Of a DNA stretch of 64,000 nt, positions 12,701 to 24,025 are shown piece after piece. The translations under genes and the position numbers were made by a program. The notes beneath the pieces were generated by a model. It searched no databases, had not been told where the DNA came from, and saw nothing but the letters and a program-made list of their open reading frames with translations. Within the stretch, counting starts at the first letter, position 1. The number at the start of each line of letters is the position of its first letter. The stretch covers positions 35,621,870-35,685,869 of the forward strand of contig JAVUNC010000006.1 in assembly GCA_032173965.1 (NCBI GenBank), in the 5' to 3' direction. This DNA is from Sitta carolinensis (Eukaryota; Chordata; Aves; Passeriformes; Sittidae).

Positions 12701-14384
12701 AGGTACCAAGAGTTTTACAAGGGGGAGGTTCTTGCTGAAGTAATTGTGATGGAACAAAAAGAAAGGTCTGACCAAAAAACTATTTTGAATAACAAGATCA
12801 TAGAAACCATCATGGACCACATTTCTAAAAAAAAAAAAATGTCCAGTGAAAGGGTGAAATTGTTTAATATGTAGTCTGAGGCATTAAGGAGAAGGGAGGA
12901 ATATTTGCTTATAATGCTAATAAAAAGTGATATGTGGCTTTTCATTAACTTGTGTTTCTTTATGCAAACCCTTTGGGGATACTTTATGCTTGATGATATA
13001 GAATTTTATCCTTTTTATCTCTAAAGATGTGGTCACAAAGGTTCTATAGCTTATGTGGCAGAAATAGTTTAGATGTGAATTATGAAAATGAGATAACACA
13101 GGAAAGATAAAAAACTTAAGAGTGATGGAATACAACAACCAACTGACAAAGTCTAATGAGAAATGTTTGTTTTGAAACACAGCATGGTAATAAGAAAGGA
13201 CACAGTAAAGAGAGGGGGAAAATTTATGAAACGACATTATTTTTATAATGCTTGTCATAGTGTAAGAGTTGAGGAGAGTGGCTCTATTTAGAATGTCCCT
13301 AAAATCTGTCATGAAATCTCTGCACTGCATGTGGCAACAATCAAGGTTTTTCCTCTAGGACATAGACTGCAATTTGTATATTAACTTTTTGCTGGACTGA
13401 AGACTTAGTTTGGTACTCATTTCCTGTCTGCATCTGAAAAAAAAAAAGTGCATCAAGGTCAGTCAGTTCTGGGTACTTGAGGAAGGATAAAAATGAAAGC
13501 TGAAACATTTAAATTTTAATCCCCTGATGGGAAATGTGTAGATCTATATATAGAGGAAGAAAAAGAAGAGGACTAAAAATCTAGGAGTAACAGAATAACA
13601 CTGAGAAAAAAATCAAAGGAAAATTACTAACTTATTATTGATTGTTGTGTTATTCTTACTATATTAATGTTCTAAGTATTTTTTCCATTGCATAAGGAGG
13701 CATGTTGTAAAAAATTTTGTGCTTTTTTTCCCTTCAGATTTAAAAGGGCATGTGATGATGTATCATCTGCACTCAAAAATCAAAAAACTTTGGAATCTTT
13801 AATAAAAGTCTTAGGAAGATAAGCTGTCTGATAGCTCTGACATTGCAGGTAGGCAGCAGATATTTTCCCTTTTATTTCTTGGTAAGGCTATTAGAAAAGT
13901 TGAGCAGTTGATGCAAATCCCTGTTGAATATGCTGAAGATTTCATTGCAGAAGATGTAGTGCAATAGATGACTGAGATTTGATGGAAAAAGGAAACAAAT
14001 GGGATTTAGTGAAGTGAATGAAGATAAATTACTCGTGGTTATAAATCAGCAGAAATGGTCTGGATGAGTTTACACAGAAGCTTACAATCACAAACATCAA
14101 AAGACCATAGAAAAAGACTTCATGGCAATGTGGGAGGGGATAAGGACTTAAGCACAAAATACAGATACATATAAAGGGTAAAAGTAAAGGTAGTTTAGTT
14201 AACCCATATTCAGGAGATAGGTCAAGAATTTAGGACAGGGGGAGGTAAAACAAGCTACATCTCTCAGAAGAGATCATTCTGATGGTGTTAACCTGTCACC
14301 ACACATTGAGAAGATGAAGGAGTAATAAACATGTTGGAGGAAATTGCTACTGGAGGGGGTAATATTCTATTGTTACAATGACTG
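9701..14384. other. AT-rich non-coding stretch, minor direct repeats
   Basis: No gene recognised. At 10162-10197 the word 'agttgcaat' occurs three times at short spacing, twice as 'ctcagttgcaatt'. Open frames of 143 codons (12080-12511, plus) and 137 codons (12917-13330, minus) have no recognisable domain and read as chance frames. Confidence 0.55.
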
Positions 14385-14480
14385 TGCCCCGACACCGACA
14401 TTGTTTCAAAAACTGGACCGAGCGGTTAAAATAATATGAGGTACTTACGGCGGGAATCTCTACCCTGTGACAAAAGGCAG
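14385..14480. other. Small CpG-rich islet with tRNA A-box-like and splice-site-like motifs
   Basis: About 90 bp contains several CpGs (in 'ccccgacaccgaca', 'gaccgagcggtt' and 'ttacggcggg') within DNA that is otherwise strongly CpG-poor. On the plus strand 'ggaccgagcggttaa' resembles the A box of class II tRNAs (Leu, Ser), but no good B box or acceptor pairing follows. On the minus strand 'ctgccttttgtcacag' resembles a splice acceptor, and 'gtaagt' lies 16 bases downstream as a donor-like motif. These readings are mutually exclusive and each may be chance. No function is assigned. Confidence 0.3.
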
Positions 14481-15202
14481 CAGTCTCTGAATCTAAGGAA
14501 ATTCTAGGAGAAAGAAGCTTTTGTGGAGAATATAAAACTTCTTATGAGAGATATTAGAGCTTCAGTTAGATGGGAGCACATATCATAATGAATAATTCTG
14601 TGCTATAAACGTGATTGAGTGTGATTCAGAGACATTTTCTTCACAAATTTCTGTGATTGTGTGACAGAGCTTTGTTTATTGATTTATAGCCTTTCATTTG
14701 TAACACTCACTTTCAGAAAGCATGAGATTTCAATATTTCTGTCCCTTGTTCTCTGGTTGCATGGAAAGTAACAGCAGAAGATGGCAGCAGAGATTGCTGA
14801 CTCTCTCTCATCTCTTTATATGTGCAGCAGAGTACGGATGCTTTGTGAAAGAACACAGGGTGAACTTTTCTTTAAAAATATAGAGATTTAGTTCTGGGAA
14901 GATAAATTCCTTGACTCTTAAGAACACATTCATCAGTTCTTTTTTTTATGGAAATGATGTGGGAGTTATGAAAGAAAAAACATACTCCTTGTATCTTTCC
15001 ATATGTCTTAATGGCAACGCTTGCAAGCAAATGAAATAGTCCTTGCAAAAGATCATGGGCACATTCACTTTACATGTTTCTCATGCCTTAGCAATAACTC
15101 ATCAATGGCAGGTGCCCCACACTCTGTGTAAAAAATAAAATAGATTGAACATTATAAAGAAGTGCTGAAAAATTTCACATAAAGTTGCATAAATTTCAAT
15201 AG

Positions 15203-15775
15203 GTGACTAAAAGAATGAATAAGGCCAAAACTATTATTCATCTAATAGCAAGCCATTGTAAAGATCTGCCTGTAGGTTATCTCCACCCTCTGATCAGAGG
15301 CAGTGCATGTAGGTGTAAGCTTAAGCATGCAGAAAGAGCAATGTACTTTAGTAGATCAAGTGATAGAGTTGTAAACCAAACACTTGTGGATATTCAACTT
15401 CTTTCTCATATCACAGAGAGACACACACCCACAGACTCTGTCTGTGCTCTCTGGCTAATCCTGCCTCAGGGAAAGCCAGAGCATCATTCCTCAGAGGCAG
15501 GGGAATACCAGGATGGATGTATTTATAAAGGATGGGGAAGTAGTGCCACTGCTGCCTTGCTGCCTAAAGTGTATTTGAAGCAGCTGTCTCTGCTTCTACT
15601 CTGGCTGCTGCACATTAATGTTTTTGTATTTTTGCCTGTGCATAAGGGAGCATGCTTGAAATCTGTCTGTGCTTCTGCTGCTTTTCTAATAGCTATAGGA
15701 GAATCAAGATGCTCTTGGGTGGTTTTTTTGGTTTTTTTTCCCATCCAGCATCTCTACTCCTGTGCTGAATATTAA
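15203..15775 (+). other. Longest open frame in the window (190 codons), unrecognised
   Basis: This frame opens on GTG in this reading and ends at TAA after 190 codons. It has a hydrophobic segment around residues 129-145 (LSLLLLWLL...) and another near residues 170-181. It has many cysteines and no motif I recognise. Local GC content is somewhat higher than in the surroundings, which lengthens chance frames. There is no recognisable promoter, start context or neighbouring exon. It is most likely a chance frame, but it is long enough to deserve a homology and transcript check. Confidence 0.2.
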
Positions 15776-16728
15776 CTATTTGTAGAACTGTATAACTGAG
15801 GCTGACAGACAACTTAATAGCTTGAGTGAAGAGAGAAGCATGACTCAGGTCTGCATATTCAAGTCCTCATTAGTCTTTAGAACCTTTCAAATCAAAGAAA
15901 ATCGGTGGGTACATAATATGCTCCCTGGAGGTGACATTTCTAGAGCATCCTTTAATTCTGACAGAAATTTTCCATGATGTCTGTTGAAGCATGTTTGCTG
16001 TCTTTCTTTCCAGTTGTTAATGACTGCCACTTGTCAAATGTGAGACCTGGAATAAGGAGACTTTAGCTAATAGCTCCATAGTATTATATTTTCTGTCTCT
16101 CATACGTGCATTTGCTTATCTTTCTAGTGAATGTAAATCAGCTCTTTTACTCTGGTATTTTCCTTATAATCATACTGGAGGTCAAAGCATTCATGACTAC
16201 TATATTAACTAGAATAAGTTTCCAAGGGAGTAAATTCAGGTATGGACATAATATCTTAATGCAATATTGTTTTATTATTTAGGCTGAAGTCAGAACACTT
16301 ATTATTCCTCATAATACATATATTCCTAGCATTTTCCTCCTTAATAATGAAAAATGGAAAAAAAAAAAAAAAAGAAATGTACTCCAGAATGAAATCTGGT
16401 AAACTCTGATGGCTTACAGGCGTGGCAGCGTATAAGGAATTTTCCTTTCTGCCACAGAATGCAGAGTGTTGCAACACAAGGAAGCCATAATTGATTACAT
16501 CTTTCTCATTTCCTTTATACATTTGTGATTTTATATTTTTAGTGATTCTTTCTGAGAGAATGGTACTTTTTAGGTTCAGGTTGTATTGGGGTTTTGAAAT
16601 GATGGATGGGTTTTTCAGAACTTATAAAAATATTTTGTATGGCTCTTGCTACATTCAGAAGGTAGACATGGGAGTACTGGTCCTACCCTGAAACTGAGAA
16701 TAGTTGTGATGTATTTTCCATTTCCTGG
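15776..16728. other. AT-rich non-coding stretch with an A16 run
   Basis: Nothing gene-like is visible. A 16-base adenine run lies at 16358-16373. Confidence 0.5.
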
Positions 16729-17143
16729 TGATGCCTTTAGTTTTAGTTTTTATATTTTCCAGATTCTGTACTGCATTAGTGTAAAACTCTGAACTTCATA
16801 TAAAGTGTTAGCATGTTCTCAAAACAATCCTTTTCCAGCCTGAGAACCAAGGAAACCATTGCAGCTTCAGGGCCAAAAAGTATAAACAACAGTGAATTGG
16901 GGAGAACAATCTGGGAGGGTGGGACTTCATAACCTGAAGCTGTAATTGAACAATTAACCCCAATATGTAAATGGACCAAAGCTGATAAAAGTTTGAAAAC
17001 ATGTCACCTGTCATCCATCTTGTGTGTAGCCTTGGCCGGGCTCTTGTACTGCCCAAGGTGTCTCCTTTGAAAGCCTTTTAATAAATACCTACTTTATTCC
17101 TTTAACACTGTCTAGCCTCTGTCCTAGGTAGCCTCTTTAGGCA
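16729..17143 (+). mobile_element. Solo ERV LTR, copy 2 of the family nested at 4.0 kb
   Basis: The block begins TGATGCC, ends TTAGGCA, and aligns throughout with 4005-4448. The main differences are a roughly 17-bp stretch missing after 'aaagtgttagca' and a shortened segment before 'catcttgtgtgtagcc'. AATAAA is at 17080-17085. The TATA position reads 'gctgataaaag', so the promoter box is weakened. The flanks CTGG (left) and TTGC (right) are not a clean duplication. There is no internal ERV sequence. Having this copy was what let me fix the ends of the nested copy at 4.0 kb. Confidence 0.8.
17080..17085 (+). terminator. Polyadenylation signal of LTR copy 2
   Basis: AATAAA sits in a segment identical to that of copy 1, near the 3' end of the LTR. 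Confidence 0.6.
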
Positions 17144-17559
17144 TTGCTGGAGCTTCCCTTCACACTTAATTTGGATCTTTTGTACCAGTCTTTTGGAAAT
17201 AAAGTGTATAAAAGTTCTGATGATGAACTGCTATATTGTTTTTATATAAACCTTGTCTCCTGTGATTGCAGGAGCTGGTCCTTGACCAGATGCAAGAGAC
17301 TTTCAGATCAGTGTTTGAATATGAGTGTTCCATATTTAACTTTTAAAAGTACGGAAAAAGCCACAGGGAGAGACTTTTTATATCCTAATATATAGCCATC
17401 TCAACTAGCTCTGTGATGTCTTCTTGATTTTTCATTGGTAAAAAATTCAATTCAGTAGTAGCTTCTTTTGAAGATGCAGACCTCAAGTATTTGGCCTGCA
17501 TAATTATTCTTGTGAGGATAAAATTAGCTGGACTTACATCAACAGAAACTGATATGTTT

Positions 17560-17597
<38 letters not shown>

Positions 17598-17607
17598 AAA
17601 TTATAAA
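17560..17607. repeat. A27 homopolymer flanked by an AAAATTAT direct repeat
   Basis: A run of 27 adenines (17568-17594) is flanked by AAAATTAT at 17560-17567 and again at 17597-17604. This could be a bare poly(A) tail bounded by a target-site duplication, or slippage expansion inside an A-rich sequence. No retroposon body is visible upstream. Confidence 0.6.
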
Positions 17608-20600
17608 GAAAACTACCCCAAACCACAGGATTGTTAGGTTATACTGGGAAAACGATTATTCCCAATGGGAAGCTATTACCTAGTGTCTTTGAAGATGTTA
17701 AAACCATGTAATTGTAGTTAATTTAAGCACCAGACCCTTAATCATATAAAAAAAGAAATATATGCTGTTATTTTTTTCTCTTCTATTTTTTTCTGCAAAG
17801 GTTTAAAAAGTTTATTGGGCTTCACTGATGGAAGATATACAGGTATCACTGAAATGGATTGAAAGAAAGGCCTAGTATTCAGCTGAAACAGATATATTGT
17901 TTTTCTTTTATTTTCCCTTTTCTTGGTTCCAATTTTACCAATCAGCTAAGTTTTTTTTGGAGGTTAAACAAAAATATGGAAAATACTAATGTTGAATATT
18001 TTACAGTTACTCCTTTAAAAATGAATCGTTTTGGTTTTAAGTCATTTAAGATATTACTGTTAACATAATATCTAGTATTTCACAGAAGGATTTGATACAA
18101 TAATCTGCCATCTTCTTTGTATTATATATTATATTTTTGGGGGAGAACTCTAAGTTCTTAGAGTTCTTTTTCATGACTTTTAAAATTCTTATATTCTTCA
18201 TGAATGTAAATTCTTTTATGACATTGAGAGACAGTCTTTCAAAAATGTATCTTAATTTTTAAAGTATTCCACTAAAAGGTGGTCTAGAATGAATTGAAAT
18301 CTGGGAGGGGAGTTTCCCTGGTGACCTTGATTGTCTATGCTTCACTTTTTGAGGTAGAGAGAGAGGGAAAATGACACCTTCATGCATCACTTTGTAGTGA
18401 GTCACAGTAAAAAGTTCTGTACTATGAATTGGTTACTTGGGTTTTTAACTAACTGAGAAATAAAAGAATCATTATGTGACTTTCATAAAGAAGTAGACAA
18501 GAAAAGCATTTAAATACTGTGTTATATCTCTTTCTGTGCATCTATGCACATAGCACCTATCACAACTATATGTTGAAATGCTGTGGTAAATCATATATAC
18601 ATTTTATCTCCTTTTGGTTGCTGTAGAAACAGAAGCAGGTACTCAATTTGTCTGAAATCACTCAGAGAACTAATATTAGAATTATGACAGTCTGGGAGTT
18701 GCCAATTCCAGAATTACTCCCTACATCACATTACAAATGTGATGCAGTTCAGAAATTTAATGTTGATATGACTTTGTCAGAGCAAGTACAGAAAAAGGAA
18801 AATTTTTGAAATTTAAAATACCTGTAGTATCTAAGAAATTGGCAGATAAAAATGTGATAAAAACACTAAGCATATGGTAAATGCAAAATAGAGATAAAGA
18901 TGAAAATGTTATGATGTTCATCAGAGGTAAACAAAAAGCTTTCTTAGGATAAATGGTTGATTATTCAGAAAAAATAATGTTAGAAAACTCCATAACAGTG
19001 TGTCGAATTGGAAAAAGGTATGTCAACAATTATGCAGACTCCTATTGACAGGCTCCTCTTTGTTCCCTTTTTCATATGGAAATCTATGCACATCACCAAT
19101 ACGGGGTTATAGTCACAGAGAAACTGAGTTGGTGACATCTGACTTCCCTTTCTGGTTCTGAGTCTGGTTTTCTAGCTCTGGGAAAAGCCCTCAGCTTATC
19201 TTTGTGAGTTGTGATCCCCTCTTACACATCGTCAAACTTTTTTTGGGAGAAGCTTCACGTAGATGGTCTCATTCCATGCAGGATGTGGAAAAAAGAAAAG
19301 ATCTTGTGTGTTCCTTCCCACGTGCTTATTCTGAGAGAGAGGACCTTGGCAGCAGCCACGTGTCTCTGTTGTCCCCTAACCAGTGACATTGGCAGCACGG
19401 CTTCGTGGCACTGGTCAAGGTGCCACTGAATTTACACGTGTCAAAGGGAGGTCAGGTGTCAAAGGTGTCAGGACATGGAGGTGGGTCTGCTGTGTTCTGA
19501 CACCAAGAAAGAAATGGCTCCTACAGGGCACCTTTACATGCTTTTCCTTCTAAATTTGCATTGTTTCAGGTTAAAAATGAAATATTCCTTTCGTGTATCT
19601 TGGCAAATAATGTCTGAACATCAGACTAAATCTAACTTGGAAAACTCAATACTAACAGCTCATCTGGCCACTTAATAATTTCAGTCTATGAAAATAGGAG
19701 TTTTATGTGCCCTACAGGGAAATAAGAAAGAAAGGAATTGGAAGCATCTAGGCAACCTGTTTATTTGCATCACATAGGTGAATAAACTCAGTTAACAGCA
19801 AGTACAAAGTAAAAGCTATAGATATGATGGAAAAAGAATTATTTTATAGCCCATCTGTTCTGAATTTTCTGTGTATTTTCAAAGTACGATAATCCCTTGA
19901 ATGTTGTTAATGAACTTTTTTTAACTAATACTGAAATATGTCATCCGCATTCTGCAGGTCTATATTCATATTATTTTTTATATATATAATTTCAGCTTGG
20001 ATAGTGTGATTATATGCTATATAGGACTTGCAACAGAGAAGTATCTTTCTACTTTGTATTCTCACATAGTCTGCAAGTACATAGAATATATTTATTTAAT
20101 TTTTTTCTCAGCATTTTTTTTTTTCCTAAAACTTAGGAATTCAATATTTTTCAGTGGAATAACTGAAATGGAGACAACACCCTTCAAGCTCCTAAGGTGA
20201 AAGAAAGAGGTTCTGTGAAAAACACTAGATTTTTCCAAAAACTGATCAGCAGCTTTGGATTTAAATGTTGTTCAAGAAGCAGTTGTCTTAATTAATTTAG
20301 TGACAGCAGGTTCCTTTCTGGGACATATGGATTTCTTATGCAGTATGTCTCAATACATCTTTCTATGAATCGTGATTAGATGGACTATAAGGAAACTGAG
20401 ACACTGTTCCTTAGGTACCCTTTGCAACAAAAATTTCAGCCCATCTGTCTGGCATTGACATTTGAGGTTGAAAAGGCAGTATAAGTGTTTAAAGATTAAT
20501 CTCCCTAATGGTTCAGTTAATCTTCCCAAAACCTTAAGGGATTTGACTGACAACTCCATGAATTTCCTCCTCAAGTGTGCATTTATAAGAACAAAAGGAT

Positions 20601-23600
20601 AAGTAGAAAAAAAATCTATATCCTAAACCCACAGGTGCTTCAATGGGCTCAGAAATATTAGACACTTTGTCATTCACTTCTTGTAGATTCTCAGCCTACT
20701 CTCTACTAATCAGGTTCTTCTACAAACTACACGACATCCCTCATTTTGTGGGCTAGAGAAGTCAAGTTTTATTCTTCAGTAATGGTAAGAAAGATGGTTT
20801 ATTAAGAGGCTTCCCAATGTACAATATATGTAAGACATTTAGGATGAGGCATAGAGAGTCAGTGATTAATTTTTATTTCTATGGTCAAATTGTTGTTCAC
20901 TGCTATGCAAATATAAATCTGGAAATTGACAGTTTCTGTGGAGCACATCCTTGGGTAAGAATGTCTTGGAATTCAATTTAAAAAAAGGAAGGGACTGTAC
21001 TGTAGCAGATAATAGAGATTATATTCAATCTAATCTAGAATAATTTTAAGGTTGACTAGTCATCTCAACAAAAAAATATTTGGTGATATTAATAACCTCT
21101 TGGAGATAGAGTCTGTTTTTTCAATCTGTTTACTCTAGGTAATTCTTGCTTTGCAATTTTGGCAAAACATGAAAAGCTTGAAGTAAAAAGAAACAGACCA
21201 AACATATAGAAAAACTGTCAGATTGTAGAGACTTTCATAAGTTTTGCTTAAGCTGGTTCTAACAAAGAGTGTCAAATATTCCAAGTAAATAGTTGGAACT
21301 GCTTTGTTCTTCCTTTTTATGGCTCAGGGTTATGAGCTGCTGGAAAGTCTATGTAGATGTCCCCTGATTTGGACAACTAAACACTAAGTAGCAAAATCAT
21401 CTATCTCTTGTGCTTTGGTGTTCTCATGATTTGAAAAATAATTTGCTAGCTTCTAAATGCTCCTTCAAGATGCACAAACTGAATATACAGAAAAGAAAAA
21501 GAAGTTTCATGCTATTTCTTCACATGAATGCCACTATGATTGATTTCAGAAGAAAGGAAATTATTTCCCTTGAGAAGTAAATTATAATTTTCTTGTATTT
21601 CATGCCTTCCTGCCTGAATGTGAAGAACAAAGAGACCTCCTCCTGGGGTTTAATGCTTAAAAACTTAGAGATATATCTGGATAAACTGTTCTGTGGCCAG
21701 AAAGACTTGAGTTGGGTCATATATATTATACTCAAACTGACATTTAAAAATGACATTATCTGTTGACTAAAACTGTAGAGCACATACAAAACAGAGATAC
21801 ATTGGGACAGGGTAGGAATTCTTTGCTGCAATGAAGGTTTAACCTTGCTCAGAGTCTGATTAAGTGTAAAGCAACCAGACAGTTGGTCAGATTTACAGTT
21901 TTATTCAGTATTATGATAAGATACAATTACTTTAAGGGAAACCATCACCACAATACAGGAGAAATAGCCAGGTTTATTTAAAACTGGTGAAAATAGAGGT
22001 TTTTTCAATCTCAGGAGAACAAACATTGTCAACAGATATGCATTAAAGACCCAGAGTACTGGATTAATTTCAGCTAGTCATTGTTTCACATACAGTGATG
22101 TTACACTTTGAAAACAGAAAAGAATGGAAGTTAAGCTAATGAGCCTGGCTTGCCTGAGCAGAGCGGAATACTGAAAGAAAATATGACCTCAAAACTATAC
22201 CATCTTGATGCTGGACAGAGATGGGACAAATGCCAAGCAATTGGGATAGAATATTCTGATTTAACTGAAGAGCCTTGATCAGGCCAGTTGAAAAAGGAAA
22301 GCTCAGAAGGTTGTATTTCAGAAGGCTATCAAACTCCAGTTTGCTTAGCATGGTCTGAATGTTAAAAGGAAAGTGGGTAAATAAATATCTGCAGATTACA
22401 TAAGGTAAAGGATATAGATATAGAAATGAGATGGCTAAATGATTGAAATAGTCAGATAGGGCTGGTCCTGCCTTGAGGCAGAGCTGTAACTAGATGACCT
22501 CTTTCTGTGACCACTTTTCCTCTTTTGATTATGTTGTCCTTTCTCTGGCAATGGATTTGAAAGTGGCAGGAGTTTTCACAAGACCAGAGCCAAAGAGACA
22601 GCTGAGACATATCCCTATTCTTTTCCAGTGACGGGATCTTCTGGATCTGAACATAACACATAGGTGACAGGAGCAAGAACTCATAGGACAAATGGAGAAT
22701 TACCACTTTCAGAACTTCTGCTGCTCTGGACACTCTTGTCCTGTGATGGGTCAGTGGATGACGAATGGGCTGAAGCCCAAAGAAGAGCAGCTATTAGCTT
22801 AAACACAGGAAAACCAGGTATGGAAATCAAGTGATTTCTTTAAATCTCTGATCTTGTGTGATGTCCACACTGAATCCCTCCTCAACAACCTTCTGAGAAC
22901 TGTAAATGACTCCATGTATTAAGTTAGAAAATTCTAACAGTCATGCTGTTGCAACACTGACGGACATAAATTATAAGATATTGCCTTCCTTTACCAAGCA
23001 AGAATGAGTGCAGATTGCCTTTTCTTATAAACATGGAATAATTGCAGGAGTAATTGCCCTTTGCTGTAAAAACTAGTAAACCTATAGTCACAAAGGAAAT
23101 TATGGGAGTTTAAACAAAGCAAAATAGTGAAGGCCTCAACAAGGTTCCCGTTTCCCTTAATTTTGTTCTGCATTCTGTGACACTTGGCACTACATCACAG
23201 TATTGGCTTGAGAATTTTAGCCACTGTTCAGAGCAAATAAGCTTCCAGCTTCTGTGGACAGGCAAACAGTTTCAAACATGATGTTACAGTATGGTAGGAG
23301 ATAGCCTCAAGGGCTCTTTGAATTTACTGAAGGCAGTTGTCGCTTTGTTAGCTTTCATTTTAAAGCATTTTGATTTGTTCTCCCCACTCCCATTGCTATA
23401 TTGCAAAGTGATTGTTAAAGATTAAGAGATCAGAAAGAAACCACCTTCATATTTTTTTTCTTTTTAGAAATATGATTTTCAGAATATTTATGACCTGGCT
23501 CATAACCTCTAAATACTGCTTCATTTTACATTTTATTTAAAGCACAGTCTCTCCACTAGATCATAAAATTTCAGCATTCTCATAAGGTGGTTCAATATTG

Positions 23601-23735
23601 ATTTAAAGGTGAAAATCTGTCTGCAGAGATACCAATTTTTTTCCTCCCTTGAATGTCTTGTAGTAATGCCACAATAATCTGCTTCCTTGAAAAGTTTAAA
23701 AGCAGTTGATAGGGTTGGATAAAAACCCCCAAACT
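17608..23735. other. AT-rich non-coding stretch, nothing recognised
   Basis: No gene, RNA gene or recognisable transposon. Open frames are about 100 codons or less. A short segment at 19200-19480 is less AT-rich and contains repeated 'gtgtcaaagg' words, but I cannot assign it. Confidence 0.5.
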
Positions 23736-24025
23736 CGGTTAGAAGGGACGTTAAAGATCATCTGGTTCCAACTTTGCTGCCATGGGCAGGGACTTCCTCC
23801 AGACCAGGTTGCTCAAAGCCCCATCCAGCCTGGCTTTGAACACTGTCAGGGATGGGGCATCCACAAATTCTCAAGGCAATTGTTTCAGTGCCTCAGCACC
23901 ACAGTAAAGAATTTTTTCCATATATTTGATCTAAACTCTCCTTCTTTCACTTTGAATCCATTCTCCCTTGTCCAATCACTACACGATCTCGTAAACAGTT
24001 TCTCTCCATCTTGCTTTACAGCTTC
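23736..24025 (-). mobile_element. CR1 LINE 3' fragment
   Basis: From 23736 the plus strand reads as the reverse complement of a CR1 3' region: 'agaagggacgttaaagatca', then 'gccatgggcagggacttcct', 'gaccaggttgctcaaagccc', 'gggatggggcatccacaa', and the ORF2 C-terminal region. The terminal 8-bp repeat of CR1 has decayed at the 3' end. The element is 5'-truncated at about 24025, as is usual for CR1. It is diverged and carries no intact frame. Confidence 0.9.

Noticed and set aside
4005..17143. The two same-strand LTRs as the ends of one 13-kb provirus
   Set aside because: The outer ERVL-like LTR resumes directly after copy 1, so copy 1 ends there as a solo LTR. No retroviral coding sequence lies between.
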